This document shows, piece by piece, positions 9,382-20,828 of a stretch of DNA of 64,000 bases. The first letter of the stretch is position 1, and each line of letters begins with the position of its first letter. The stretch comes from Cyanophora paradoxa (taxonomy: Eukaryota; Glaucocystophyceae; Cyanophorales; Cyanophoraceae). The position numbers and the translations under genes were made by a program. The notes below the pieces were generated by a model. It searched no databases. It saw only the letters and a program-made list of their open reading frames with translations, and was not told where the DNA came from. The stretch lies in assembly GCA_004431415.1 (NCBI GenBank), contig QPMI01000400.1:186001-250000 (forward strand). Reading direction: 5' to 3'.

Positions 9382-12300
9382 CTAGTAGATCTCGGCGGCG
9401 ATGAGGGTGACGAGGGCGGACCAGCCGGTGAAGGGGTGCGACTTGAGGCCCTCGCCGGTGGTGCCCGAGTACTGCTCCCAGACGTAGCCCGTGCGGGCGT
9501 ACTCGCGGGCGACGTTCTCGAGGAGGTTGGAGCGGAGGTGGGCGTAGAGGGAGGCGGCGCGCTCGCGGTGGGGCCCCGGGGCGGGGGCGTAGAAGAGCTT
9601 GAGGGCGCGGAGGGCGAGGTAGTTGACGTTCATCCAGATGGGCCCGCGCCAGTAGTTCTCGCCCTTGGCGAAGAGGGGGTCGGAGAGGGCGAGGGAGCGG
9701 AGGCCGTAGGGGGACCAGAGGCGCTGCGGGTCCTGCAGCAGGTCCAGCGTCGCCCCCAGCCGCGGCGACTCCGGCCCCACCGCCCCGAACAGCACCGGGA
9801 ACTGCCCCGGCCCCGCCCCTCCCGTGAGCCCAGCGCGGGCCGCGGCGGGCGGGCGGGCGCGCCAGGTTGACGTAGCCCATGTTCTCGACGTAGGGCGTCG
9901 TGGGCGGCTGCGGGAGGTTCTGCCCGCCCCGGCGTGAGCAAGGGGGGGGGCGGGGCGCGGGGGCCGGGGCGCGGGGCGCCTTGAGGCGCTCGAGGTGGCC
10001 CGGGGCGGTGGGGTCGAGCTCCCGGATGCGCGCCGCGAAGATCTCGTTGAGCATGCGCAGGTCTACCCCCCGTGAGGAGGCGCGGGGCGAGGGGGGCCGG
10101 GGCGCCGGCGCACGCTCGGGGGAGGCGATGTAGTCGCTGTAGAGGCCGAGCTTCATGTTCCAGTGCCCCTCTGGCGCCCCGGCGTGGGCCCCCGGCCCGG
10201 GGCGGGGGGCGGGTGGGGGCGGGGACCGTCGAGGGCGTCGAGGGCGGTGCGGGAGAGGTTGAGGAGGCGGGCCCCCTCCTCCGCGGGGCGCCCGAGGACC
10301 GTCGCGGCGCGCGCGAGCGTCTCCCCGGCCGCCGCCACCCAGCAGAGCAGGTCCACGTGCCGCTCCGTCGGCAGCGGGATCGGCGCCCGCGGGTAGTCGT
10401 CCAGCCCTGCCCCGCCCCGTCACGCCGCACCGCGCGGGCCGGGGCGGGGCGGCGGGGCGGGGGCACCGGAGGCGAGGGTGTGCATGCCGTCGGGGGAGCG
10501 GCCGCGCCAGCGGAAGGTGCCGTTGAGGGGCCCGGCCTGCGACTCGGCGAGCCAGTCGAGGTGCTTGCGCAGCGGGCCGTACGCCTCCTCCAGGAAGTCC
10601 ACCAGCGCCCCGTCCGCCTCCAGCCCGCCACCCCCGCCCGCCGGGACGTCCGGGGCGCGGGCGCCGGGGCGGAGGAGGTAGAGGGGGGCGGGGCGGCGGA
10701 GGGCGGGGGGCCCGGCGGCGCGCAGGAGGGCGTCGAGGGCGAGGATGTAGCTCGGCGGGTTCGCGTGCTCCTTCACCTGCGCCCGGAACTCCGGTGGCAC
10801 CTGCGCCGCGTGAGCCCGGGGCCTCGGCAAGCTAAACAGGGGCGGGGGGCGGGCCTTGGAGCGGGCCTCCTCGCCGAGGATCTGCTCGCGGGCGATCCAG
10901 CCGTCGGGGTCCTGCAGCGCGAGCCAGCCGGCGAGGACCTCGTAGGTCAGGAGCCGGTCGAAGGGGGCGACGAGGAGCTGGTGGAAGCCCTCGTCCCAGA
11001 GGAAGCCCCGGGGGAAGAAGGGCCGCGACGGCACCGCCGTCACCAGCGTCGCCGCCGGCCGCTCGCCCTCCTCCCCCTGCACCAGCCAGCGCCCGTGGAA
11101 GTAGCCGACCCCGCCGAGCAGGTTCGCGAAGGCGTGCCGCGTCACGGCCGCGACGCGCGCGCTGAGGCCCTTGGCGGCCAGCCCGAACGCCCCCTCGAAG
11201 CGCCCCTCGAACCGCTCCTCGCCAGCCTCCAGCAGCCCAGTCAGCGCCTCCCTGCGCCCCGTCAGCCCCCGGAGCAGCGCGCCGCGCGGGGCGGGGCGGG
11301 GCGGGGCGGGGCGAGGGGGAGGGGGCGGACCCTGTGAGGGCGGCGGCGCGGGCGCGGATGTCGGCGGGGGAGGGGCGGCCGGCGCGGGAGAGAAAGGCGA
11401 GGTCGAGGGTGGCGGGGGCGGCGACGAGGACCTGGAAGGCCCACACCGTCGCGTTCCCCTCGTGCGCGTTCGGCAGCGCGGGGGGGACCGCCGCCTGCGC
11501 CCCCTCCCGCCGCCGCGAGGGCGCCGAGGAGGGCCCGCCGGCGAGGAGGTGCCGCAGGCGCGCCTGCTCGCCGTGCATGGCCACCTTCAGGCGCTCCTCC
11601 GCCCGCCACGCCTCCGCCGGCTCCATGCGGAGCCCCGCGTAGTGCACCCGCCCCGCGTCCGGCGCGTGCTTGAACTTGCGCAGCGCCCGCGGCAGCTCCA
11701 TCCCCCGCTCCGCCCGCTCCGCGTCTGCCGCCCCCGCCGCCCGCTCAGAGGCGGAGCCCAGCGGGGGCGGCGGGGCGGGCACCGTGGGGCACGACGAGGG
11801 AGAAGTCGCCCACGTCGGGGCTCCACCCGTCCAGCCGCGCCCCGCCTTCCAGGCCCTTCGGCGGCACGCGGGGCTCCCCGTGCAGGCCCGCCCACGCCCC
11901 GGGCGACTGCAGCGCCAGGTAGAAGACGAGCGCCACCGCCCGCCCCGCCCCCTCCCCCTCCCCCTCCTCCTCGCCGCCCCGGCCCCGCCCCTTCTTCTTC
12001 TCGTCGTCGCGCCGCGGCTCCACGCGGATCCGCACGCCCACGTCCCCGCCCGCCGCGTCCCCCTCCGCCGAGCCTGCCCCCCGCCGTCAGCGGCGCGGCG
12101 GGCGGGGCGCGGGGCGCGGGGCGCGCCGGAGGAGGCCTTGACGAAGGAGGCGGTGACGACGACGCCGTTGGCCGCGTCGTCGGCGACGTGCCGCCCGTAC
12201 GTCGCCCCGTCGTGCGCCTGCCAGCCGTAGCTCTCCAGCCCGCTCTCCCGCCCGTGCTCGCACCGGTGCCGCACCCCTGCGCCCCGCTCGCGTCGGGCCC

Positions 12301-12663
12301 CCAACCCGCGGCGGCAGGGCGGGGCAGGGCAGCGCACGCTCGAGGGCGTCGGGCCGGTTCGGGTCGAACCACATGAGGCCCGCGAGGAGGGACTCCGGGT
12401 GGCGCGTGCGCAGCCCGAAGTAGAGGTTCGGGCGGTAGCTCCCCCACAGCAGCGACGCGTTCCGCTCCGCCGTCTTGTACGCCGGCACACCCTTCGCCCG
12501 CATGCTCTCGGGGCCCGTCGCCGACGCGGCCGCTGCGCGGCGCGCCCCGATCAGCGCCCGATGCGATGAAGCGGGAGGGCAGCGAGCGATGCGTACCGAC
12601 GAGCGCGAGCACGACGAGTAGCGCCGCGCACGCCGCGCCGGGTCGCCGGCCCGCAGCGGTCAT
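9382..12663 (-). CDS. Mannosyl-oligosaccharide glucosidase (glucosidase I, GH63)
   Basis: This enzyme removes the outermost alpha-1,2-linked glucose from the Glc3Man9GlcNAc2 glycan on new glycoproteins in the ER lumen, the first trimming step. The ATG at 12663 is followed by a hydrophobic stretch (ACAALLVVLALVGTH), fitting a type II ER signal anchor. GH63 hallmarks in order are NASLLWGSYRPNLYFGLRTR, a region around GLESYGWQAHDG, FFPRGFLWDEGFHQLL (the catalytic-acid region of the family), GHWNMKLGLYSDYIA, PTTPYVENMGYVNL, YWRGPIWMNVNYLAL and YVWEQYSGTTGEG, ending HPFTGWSALVTLIAAEIY and TAG at 9382. About ten small introns are needed, each GGGGCGG-rich on the plus strand. It is divergent with the F-box gene at 12925, leaving a 261-bp shared promoter region. 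Confidence 0.93.
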
Positions 12664-12924
12664 CGTTAAGCCGATTCGCCGCCGACCCTCAGTACAGATC
12701 TATCCGGGCTCGAGGACCCGCCCGTAGCCGCGCGAGGTCGCTAATTTCGCGGCCGACCGCCGGGAGGATCACGAAACGCGCGTTCGACTCCGAGTGGGAC
12801 CCTCTTCAAAGGTTCGCGGCCAGCTGCTGCGCCTGCCCGGCCTCTGCCAGCCTCGCCGCTAGGTTACTTCGGATCACCTAGAGCGTAGAAGCAGCCGCCT
12901 GAATCTGCTATCGACCCCGCTGCC

Positions 12925-14235
12925 ATGGACGCGTGCGAGGACCGCGCCGGCAAGCGGGCGCGGTTCGCCAGCGCCGTAGGCATCGTCTCACGCATTGAGC
13001 CTCGGCTGGACACGCTCCCCGACGAGCTGCTCCTGAAAATCCTGCGCGCGATCGGGCTGCGGGACGTGCTAGTCGTGCGCTCTTCCCCCGCCTGCGGCCA
13101 GCCCGCGGCCTGGTCTGAAGCCTCCGCAGTGCCGCCCGCACCAGGTCTGTCGGAAACTTAGAGGCTTCCTGCGCGCGACTGTGTGGGACGAGCTCGACCT
13201 CGCGCCCTCCGAAGAGGAGATATGGGCGGCGGAGGCACTGGACGGGCGCGCCGCCTTCAATGCGAACCACATGCGGCGGCTCAAGCGGGCGCTGGCATCG
13301 CTGCACCCGGAGGCCGGCTTCGCGGCGTGGGGCAGCGCCAGGGCGCTGCGCCTCCGCCTGAGCTCTGTCCATCTGGCTTGGGCCTCAAGCAGTTGTATGA
13401 ACGTGGAGCATCCCGAGATGGAAGAGGCGTACACGACGGTGGCCCTTGTGTCGGGCCTCGCGCACGCGTCGCCGGCAATCGGCAGCGTGCGGGTGGAGTT
13501 CCGGGGGCCGACGCGCGAGGAGGCTGCGGATATGGCGGAGCACCCGACCATCTTCCACCTGGGGCATCCGCAGGACGCCGAGTGGCCGCGCATCGCCACG
13601 CTCCTCGCCGCGCTCGGCGCGATGCCGAGCCTCACCCGGGTGCGCCAGCCGCCAGCGCGCCCCGCCGCCTTGGACATCGCCTCGCGTTGCCGGCCGCCGT
13701 TCTGAGCCCCGCGGCGCAGCTGGAGCTGGGGCGGGACGTGGCGGAGCCCGGCGGCTTCTTCGCGTGGTCCGAGCTGATCGCCAACGAGGGCGGCGTGCTG
13801 CCCCTCGCCCTCGCCCCCTTCGCCGCACTGGAGCACCTCAGCCTGCCCTTCCCCCTCGCCGCCGCCCGTCTCCGCGCCCTCTTCGACGCCCTCCCGGCGC
13901 TGCGCTCGCTGGGGGCCGCCGTGCCGCTCGACCACCTCCGGAGGGCGACGCCCCTCCTCGTCGGCAACCCGCGCCTCGAGCGCGTCGAGCTCGCGATCGT
14001 CTACTCGGTGCGCGGGCACGGCTTTGCGTGCATGCGCGCGCCCTCCCAGGCGCCGGCCGGGGCCCTTTCGACAGCAGCGCGCGCCCCTGCCCCGCAGGGC
14101 GCGGTCATCGACGAGGCGGAGGAGAGCGAGCCCATCAGCCCCGCGGAAGCCCTCGAGGCCCTCGCCGGCCCCTCCCGTGCCGCCCGCGTGCGCGCCCCCG
14201 CCTCGGAGTCTCCGGCACGCTCACGCTTCAACTGA
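12925..14235 (+). CDS. F-box domain protein, three exons
   Basis: The ATG at 12925 starts MDACEDRAGKRARF with a short basic motif. An F-box follows (LDTLPDELLLKILRAIGLRD, continuing into VCRKLRGFL across intron 1). Introns are 13075-13129 (GTGCG...CCGCAG) and 13640-13719 (GTGCG...GCGCAG). Exon 2 reads TVWDELDLAPSEEEIWAAEA onward. Exon 3 contains leucine-patterned segments (LEHLSLPFPLAAARL, LFDALPALRSLGAAV) that resemble weak LRRs. The protein ends ESPARSRFN with TGA at 14233-14235. It is a likely SCF substrate adaptor; the substrate is unknown. Its last 15 bases overlap the end of the SHPRH-like CDS on the other strand. Confidence 0.75.
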
Positions 14236-17200
14236 GGCTCCCCGCAGGTTATCCGCAACGGCCTGGCGCGCCGCGGCGACGCTCTTCTTCTCCTTCCGCA
14301 GGCCCATCCAGAAGGACTCGATCTCCTCCATCTCCCCCTTGTACTCGTTCGACAGGTCCTGCGCGCCGGGCCCCGCCCTCGGGTCGGCAGGCGCGCCGGC
14401 GGGGGCGGGGGCGCGGGGGCGGACCTCGCGGATGATGCGGGCGCGCTCGCGAATGGCGTCGGCGGCCTGCATCGCCTCCTTGCGCTCGTGGACCTGCGGG
14501 GGAGGATCGGAGGGGCGCGGGACGAAGACGAAGCGGCGGGGGCGGGGCGGGCCTCGAGGAGGCCGCGGAGGGCCCCGAAGGCGCACGCGAGCCACGCGCT
14601 CGTCGTCGCTGCGCCCCGCGAGCTCGGGTGCGGCTGGGGTGACCTGGGGGCGGGCGGGGGCGCACTGTCGAGCCGGACGGGCTCGTTCCCGCACGCCTCC
14701 TCCACGATCGCGCTCCGCTCCCGCAGCTCCTGCGCCTCCGCCTGCCCCGCCCCACCGCCGGTTGGATCTCGGGCCACGCCGCCGACGGGGAGGAAACGGG
14801 GAGAAGCAGCGCACGGCGTGCCCCTCGGGGGCGCCGGGGCGGGTGAGGAGGCGGGCGAGGTTGCGGGTGATGGCCCCGCAGACGAGGAGCCAGGGGGCGG
14901 CCTGGGCGGGGATGCGGAGGGCCGAGCGCGCGAACTGCGCCCCCTTGCTCTTCCGCTCCGGGTTGAGCTCGAACACGCGCTCCTGCGGGGGGGATGAGGG
15001 GCACACGGGGGGCGAGCAGGGAGGGGCCGCGCCTGGGTGCGCTCGGCCTCCTGCTGGAGCTCCTGCGCGCGCTCCGCGAGCCCGTCCCGCACGCACGCGG
15101 CCGCCCAGCCCCGCAGCGTCATCAGCCGCGAGATGAGCAGCTGCGGGGCGTCAGCGGCCGGGCTCGAGGCGGCGGCGAGGGGGGCCCGGGCCGGGGGCGG
15201 GCCTCCTCGAGGGCGTAGCGGTCGCCCGTGACGATGAAGCCCTGCTCCTCGATCCGGTGCGCCAGGTGCACGTATTTCTGCCGCGCGGTGAGCCCCGCAG
15301 CGCGCCGCCGCCCGGGCGGGGGGCGGCGTGCGCGCACCTGGGCGGCGAGGTAGTCCTTCGTCTCCCGCGCCGCCTTGTCGACCATCTCCGCCCCCTTGCG
15401 CTCCTCCAGCACTGCCCCGCCATCAACGCGCTGGTGGCGGCGCGGGGCGGGGCGCGGCAGGGCGGGGCGGGGCCGGTGCGGCGGACCGCGCCGCTCGATG
15501 CGGTCGCACTCGGCGTAGAGGCCCGAGACGACGGCGCCGTGCTTGCCCAGGGCCTGCCGCCCGCTCAGGGGGCGGGGCGGGGCGGGCGGCGCGGGGTGGG
15601 GGTGCCTGCTGGAGGACGGCGATGGTCTTGACGGTGTTCGAGCGCGCGATCGCCGCCTTGATCTCCTCCGCCGTCAGCCGCTCCTCCTCCCGCCCCCGCC
15701 CCCGCTCCTCCTCCGCCCCCCGCTCCGCCTCCTGGGGCGCCCCCGTGAGGCCACGCGCGGCGGCCGGGGGAGAGGCGAGGCGCACGAGGGCGGCGGCCAT
15801 GGAGGCGGCGGAGGCGGAGACGCAGCGGGCGGCGGCGCGGAGGGCGCGCTGGTAGAAGTCGAGGGCGAGCTCGTAGCGGGCGCTCATCTCGTAGAGGACG
15901 GCGAGGGCCGCCGTGCGGCTCGCCCCCTCGAGGGTCTCGTCAGCGGCGGGGCCCATCGAGTCGAGCTTGGAGGCGAGGTGCGCGACGCGGCGCGCGGTGG
16001 CCTCCTCGGCCACGCGCAGCGCCTCGGCGAGCTCCTCCTCGGCCTCCCGCCAGGCCTCCGCCACGCCCACCTCCTCGGCCCGCTCCACGAGCACGCACGC
16101 CAGCGAGACGTGCGCCCGCACGAGGTCCCGCCCCGCGTTGTCCCGCTCCAGCTGCCCCCGCTTCGTCATCTGCCGCGCCGGCGTCAGCGGGGCAGGCCTC
16201 GCGCAGGGCTCCCCCGAGCGCGCCTGCTTCATGATGCCGTCGATGGTGAGCGGCTGGCCGCCCGTCCCCAGCAGCTCCCCCTCCTTCGACGCTTGCGGGT
16301 GCACGCAGAGCTGCCGCAAGTGCATCAGCTTCTTGGCGACCTGCATCGCGAGATCAGAGACGGCGTGCAGATGCCAATGGTTGAGCAGGGCTGAGCCGGC
16401 GCCCGCCTTGTTGCTTGTTGGCGCCGCTGCCACGTTGCTGAGGACGAGCTCCTGTGTCTCCGTGAGGGCCCGCTGTCGGGGGGTCTCAATGCATGGCGGG
16501 AAAGCTCTTTGCGAGGTTGCAAAAGCCTACGAGCCTTGTATATCTGCGCGGCCCGCCCGGCGGTCGACGTGAGATCTAGATCGAGTGGGAGGCGAGGGGG
16601 GAGAGTAAGGGCGGGGCACCTTGAACTCGATGCTGGAGAACTTGAGGACCCTCGCCTCGCGGACGCAGGCCGGCAGGCTGATCTCGTCCTCCACGTGGAA
16701 CTTCATGTGCCTCCACATGACCTGCGGGGGCGATCGGACGCGCGGCCAGCGAGGAGCGCCCTCGAAGCCTCCTCACCGTTCGGAGGAACGCAACCAGGCG
16801 GCCCACGCCCGCCGGGGTCCGCTCCTCGTACCCGTCCACCATGTGCTGCGAGGGGCTCGACATCAACAACGTTAACGGCGCGGGCTGGCGGGGACGAGGG
16901 CGGGGCGATGGGAAGCAGGCGATACCTTCCACCACACGTAGTTCTGGAAGCTGTGGCGCAGGGATCAGAGCAGCGCGGATCACGCGCGCGTGTTGCCAAG
17001 TCTGAGCGCACGGGTCGGAGCGGATGAGGCGGAGGAGGCCGCCGAGGTCGCGCAGGGAGCCCGAGACGGGGGTGCCCGTCGCCCCCCACCGGAAGACGGC
17101 CGTGAGGCTGTCCGCCATCTGCGCGGCGGCGTTGAAGTTGCCGACCTGCTGCGCCTCTGCCGGAAGAGCGCGCGGTTAGAAACCGTCAGGCACGGCTCTC

Positions 17201-20200
17201 GAGAAGGATCCGGCCGTCGGGCAGACCGTCGAGGACGATGCGCCACCAATGCACTTCCACGAGGGGAGTGAGGCGCTTCGCGCCGCCCAGCCCGTATCTG
17301 CACGAATGATGCTCAAAGATGAGTACTAGTGGCCATGCACACGTTCATGCTATAGCTAAGTTCAGCAGAACGGGTCCGCACCGTGTCTTCCTGTCAGTTG
17401 TCCCAGCAGGCGTGTAAAAGATGTCTGCGTGCAACGCATCAGAAGAGCGCACCGAGACGGAGGGTCGACTGCGCGGGCGCCTCACCCTTGCGGAGCGTTG
17501 CGTACGTGGTCAGCACAATGTCGAAGCGGGCGACGTGAGCGGCATCCGTCAAAGACCCGCCCTCCTGCTCCTCCTCCTCTTCGTGAGAAGCGCGCCGCCG
17601 CCGCTGCCCGCGCCCTCGCCTCTCCTCCCGCACGGTCGCCGTCGCCATGCCGTTCCACACGAGGACCTTCAGGTGCGGCGCGTGCCGTCTGCACGCCAGT
17701 CAGCGAGATACGCGAGGGACACGGGGGGGCGCACTGAAGCTCGTGCTCCCACTGCGTCTGGATGTGCCCCGGGACAACGATAAGCGTCCCGCCGTGCGTC
17801 TTACGCGGTCGCGGGTTCGCCAAAATGAGGGAGATCATCTCCACTGTCTTGCCTGAGAACATGTGAGAAGAAGGCTGCGCTTCATGACGAGATATACCGC
17901 ACCGAGACCCATCTCGTCGCTGGAGGGCGAAATCAAGTCAACGGGTGTGGGCGGGGAATGGACGCGATGGGCCGGAACGGCATGCGCGCACCAGAGAAGA
18001 CCGCCACGCGGAGGTGGAGGCGGAGGGGGCATGCAGCGTGCGAGTCGGCCCGTCCATATGTTGCGGAAGAGGGCCGGAGGAGAGGCGGGGGCTGAAGAGC
18101 TCGAGCCTGCTCCATCCGACGCCGATGGTGTCGGCAGGGGTAGCTCTTCAAAGAGTGGGTGCGGCGCCGGCGCTCTGGCCCGGCGGGCATCCTCCTCTGA
18201 AGCAGCCCGCTCCTGCGCGAGCATCCAGGCCAGGGCCCTCCGCTGGAATGGGTAGAGCTGCGGGCGTAGGCCCTTCGGCTGCTCTGCTTCCGGCGCATCC
18301 CGTGCGGGCCTGCCAATATCGCTGATGGTGAGCAACGGGCAGAGGCACTGGTCAACTGCATGGCCCGCACCGAATGGCTTCGTAGAGCGCGTAGAGGTCG
18401 AAATTGGCGAGCGGGTGATGTGCATGGTGCGCGTGTCCGGCCGTCGCTCCAACTGGCCCCACGTGTGCGTGCCCCCGCGCCCGTTGCGACGCCAGCTGCA
18501 TTCCGCATCAGCGGCAGGTGCACGTGTTCGAAACAGATATCAGGGCGCATGCGTACGGCAGCAAGGAGAATTCGGAGAAGCGGGTAGTCAGCCTCGTCGC
18601 GCTCGGGGCTCCCGACGCCGAACGCCGCCGGCGTGAGCCAGACCTCGCACTGCACGGCCGCCACGCCGGGGTCCTCGGCGGCGGCCTCGCCGTTGGGCAG
18701 CTGCATCGCCTCCCCCAGAACAAGGCGGAGGACGAGCTGAGACTGCCGCGCGAGGCGGTGCAGGGCACCCCACACTGCCGCGTCCGGCCCCGCCTCTTCC
18801 CCGCCGTCGGCCTCTGGCGCTGGGGCGGATGACCGCCGCTGCCTGCTGCTGCGCGGCACCCGCTTCGCTGGCCGTCCAAGCCGGACGAGAGCCAGGGGCT
18901 CGGGATGGGCGCCGGATATCGATGCGGAGGGCGCGGCGGGAAGGAGGTGGAGGCGAGCGTGGCCACCCTCGGCGAGGCGGAGCGCGGCGCCGGCGTGCGC
19001 GACGGCGGCCTCCACAGACGGGACGTCCGCCTGGAGGGCGAGCTTCCCGACGAAGACGCCGTTCTCCGGCTCCCGCCCAGGCTCTGCCTCCGCCTCCCGC
19101 CCAGCCCCCGGCTTTGCCTCCCTCGCGGCTGACCCGCCGGCCGTCCGGCGGCGCTTCTTGGGGCGGCGGGAGGAGCGCTCCCGCTGGGCACTCGGGGCGG
19201 CCTCCGCGGTGGCCATGGCGCCCCCCTCCTCTGCGGCACTCCCCTCCGAGACGCTCGCGCCGCTGCTGCCGCCTTCGTAGTCACTGCCGCTGCTCTCCGA
19301 TCCCTGGTCGGCTGGGCCGGCTGTCTCCTGCCGCCGGACTGCTCGAGTACGCCTTGCCGGCTGCTGCGTGTAGCAGTTGCACAGCTGGCTGGCGCGCACG
19401 CTGAAAGTCGTCCCCAGCGTTTCAACCGCCTCTGAGCTCAAGGTCAGCAGCAGAATCCTAGAGGCCGACCGGCTTGGGCCGAAAATACGACGCGCACCGC
19501 AGAATGCCTTGAAGGGGTCGGTGGCGGGGTCAGACTTCCGAGCCGCCGCCCGTTCGCCACCCGCCTGCACGGCGGCAGCGAATGCAAGGCGCGCCTCGTA
19601 CAACAGGTGCTGCGCCAGGAGCAGAACGAGCTCATCAGAAGTGGCGCAAAGGCGGGCTGCGGCCGGGGGCACGTGCCTCGCGGCTCCGGTAGTGATTGGC
19701 ATCGATGCGGGCCGCCACAGCCTCCACCGAGAGCTCCTCCTCCTCCTCGCAATCGGATGCAAGCGGGTCGGCGGCCGCTGCTCTCCTCTGCTCCTTCGAG
19801 AGACGCGCCGATGCGATGAAGACCTGGCCAGGAGGAACTCTGATTAGCTATAGGCAAGGAGCGCTAGCACAAGTTGTAAAATGATCGACGCGGACCGAAT
19901 TTTGCAGATAGTTTCGATCTCGCATCTCCAGCAGCGTGCCTGGGCAGCCACAGCAGAGCAGGGGAGTTCCGCTCGCAGGCGATCGCTCGCTGCTTCTCAC
20001 GATCTCCCAAGGGCTCACGACCTCCTCCTCCCCTCCTGCCCTGTACGTATTTACGGGCAGCGATCAGCGCCACAGCTCTAGAGATGCAGATCCAGATCTA
20101 CAGCGCACCACTGCACCACGACCGAGTTGAAGGCGCCGGCCGCGGCGTCCTCCAGGCGACGGACGATAGTGCCGATGCGTCTGTCTGCACCCAGTACGCA

Positions 20201-20614
20201 CCTCACAGCGTCACCGGCCACCAGCGGAGCTTGCTTGCCCAGAAAACGAGCGCGCGGGACAAGGAATCGAGGGACGGCGGCCGGCGACGTCGACCCGCTG
20301 GGCCAGAGCACGTCGAACGACTCCCGCGCATCTGCAGCAGAACGATTCGACTCGACGCATACGAGTTGCAGCTGCAGGCGAACGAGGCGAGTGGGGCACT
20401 GCGCCCTCAAGGGCTGCTGCTGCTGCGCCAGCTGCTGGGTGTCATGTGCAATGCTCTCTGGCGCGTACTCTGCAGCCACGACGCGGCAGATGGCGCCGTC
20501 GGGCGGCGTGCGTGCGCCAGCTGCAGCAGAGGCGGCGAGGCCGAGCTCGGAGAGGAAGGATTTGTACGCCGATTCCACGAAGACGCTCACGTCCCCGACG
20601 GCGAGCCGCTCCAT
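14221..20614 (-). CDS. SHPRH-like SNF2-family ATPase, apparently lacking RING and Helicase_C
   Basis: SHPRH is a SNF2 ATPase and ubiquitin ligase acting on PCNA in DNA-damage tolerance. Read 5' to 3': ATG at 20614 (MERLAVGDVSVFVESAYKSF); a possible Tudor/BRWD-like module (DAVRCVLGADRRIGTIVRRL, then VVSPWEIV after a splice); an acidic stretch; LYPFQRRALAWMLAQE; the P-loop DEMGLGKTVEMIS, split by two introns near 17837-17960; TLIVVPGHIQTQWEHEL; DIVLTTYATL; PLVEVHWWRIVL joined to DEAQQVGNFNAAAQ (the family's DEAQ box); RWGATGTPVSGSLRDLGGLL; MWRHMKFHVEDEISLP; then a long linker ending GLRKEKKSVAAARQ and TGA at 14221. The order matches SHPRH closely. No RING finger or C-terminal helicase motifs are visible before the stop or downstream, so the protein may be truncated. 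Confidence 0.85.
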
Positions 20615-20828
20615 CACGCTCGCTCGAGGGCGCGGAAGGGCGCGTTCGTGCGCGCTGTACCGGCGGACGCGCACTTATAGACCAAGCTCGTGCGTCTTCC
20701 TACGATTCCGTCCAGCTCGGCTGTTCGCCGGCGTTGGCCGGATGGCCGGCGTTGGCCGCGACTGCCCGGGTACACCGAATAAGGCTGGTGTGTGGCGGGC
20801 CATTGGAGGGGAGCCGCAGCGGAGAGCA
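20615..20828. promoter_or_regulatory. Divergent promoter region
   Basis: This 214-bp interval separates the divergent starts of the SHPRH-like gene (minus) and the IPT/TIG-repeat gene (plus). It includes two copies of a CCGGCGTTGGCCG-type sequence near 20729-20760. No TATA-like box stands out. It is inferred to hold both promoters from gene orientation only. Confidence 0.4.

Noticed and set aside
20078-20674. 198-residue minus-strand open frame as a separate small gene
   Set aside because: A GTGCG donor near its end and CAG/CCAG acceptors downstream join it in frame to the SHPRH-like exons; its first codon at 20674 is GTG, with the ATG at 20614. I treat it as the 5' exon of that gene.
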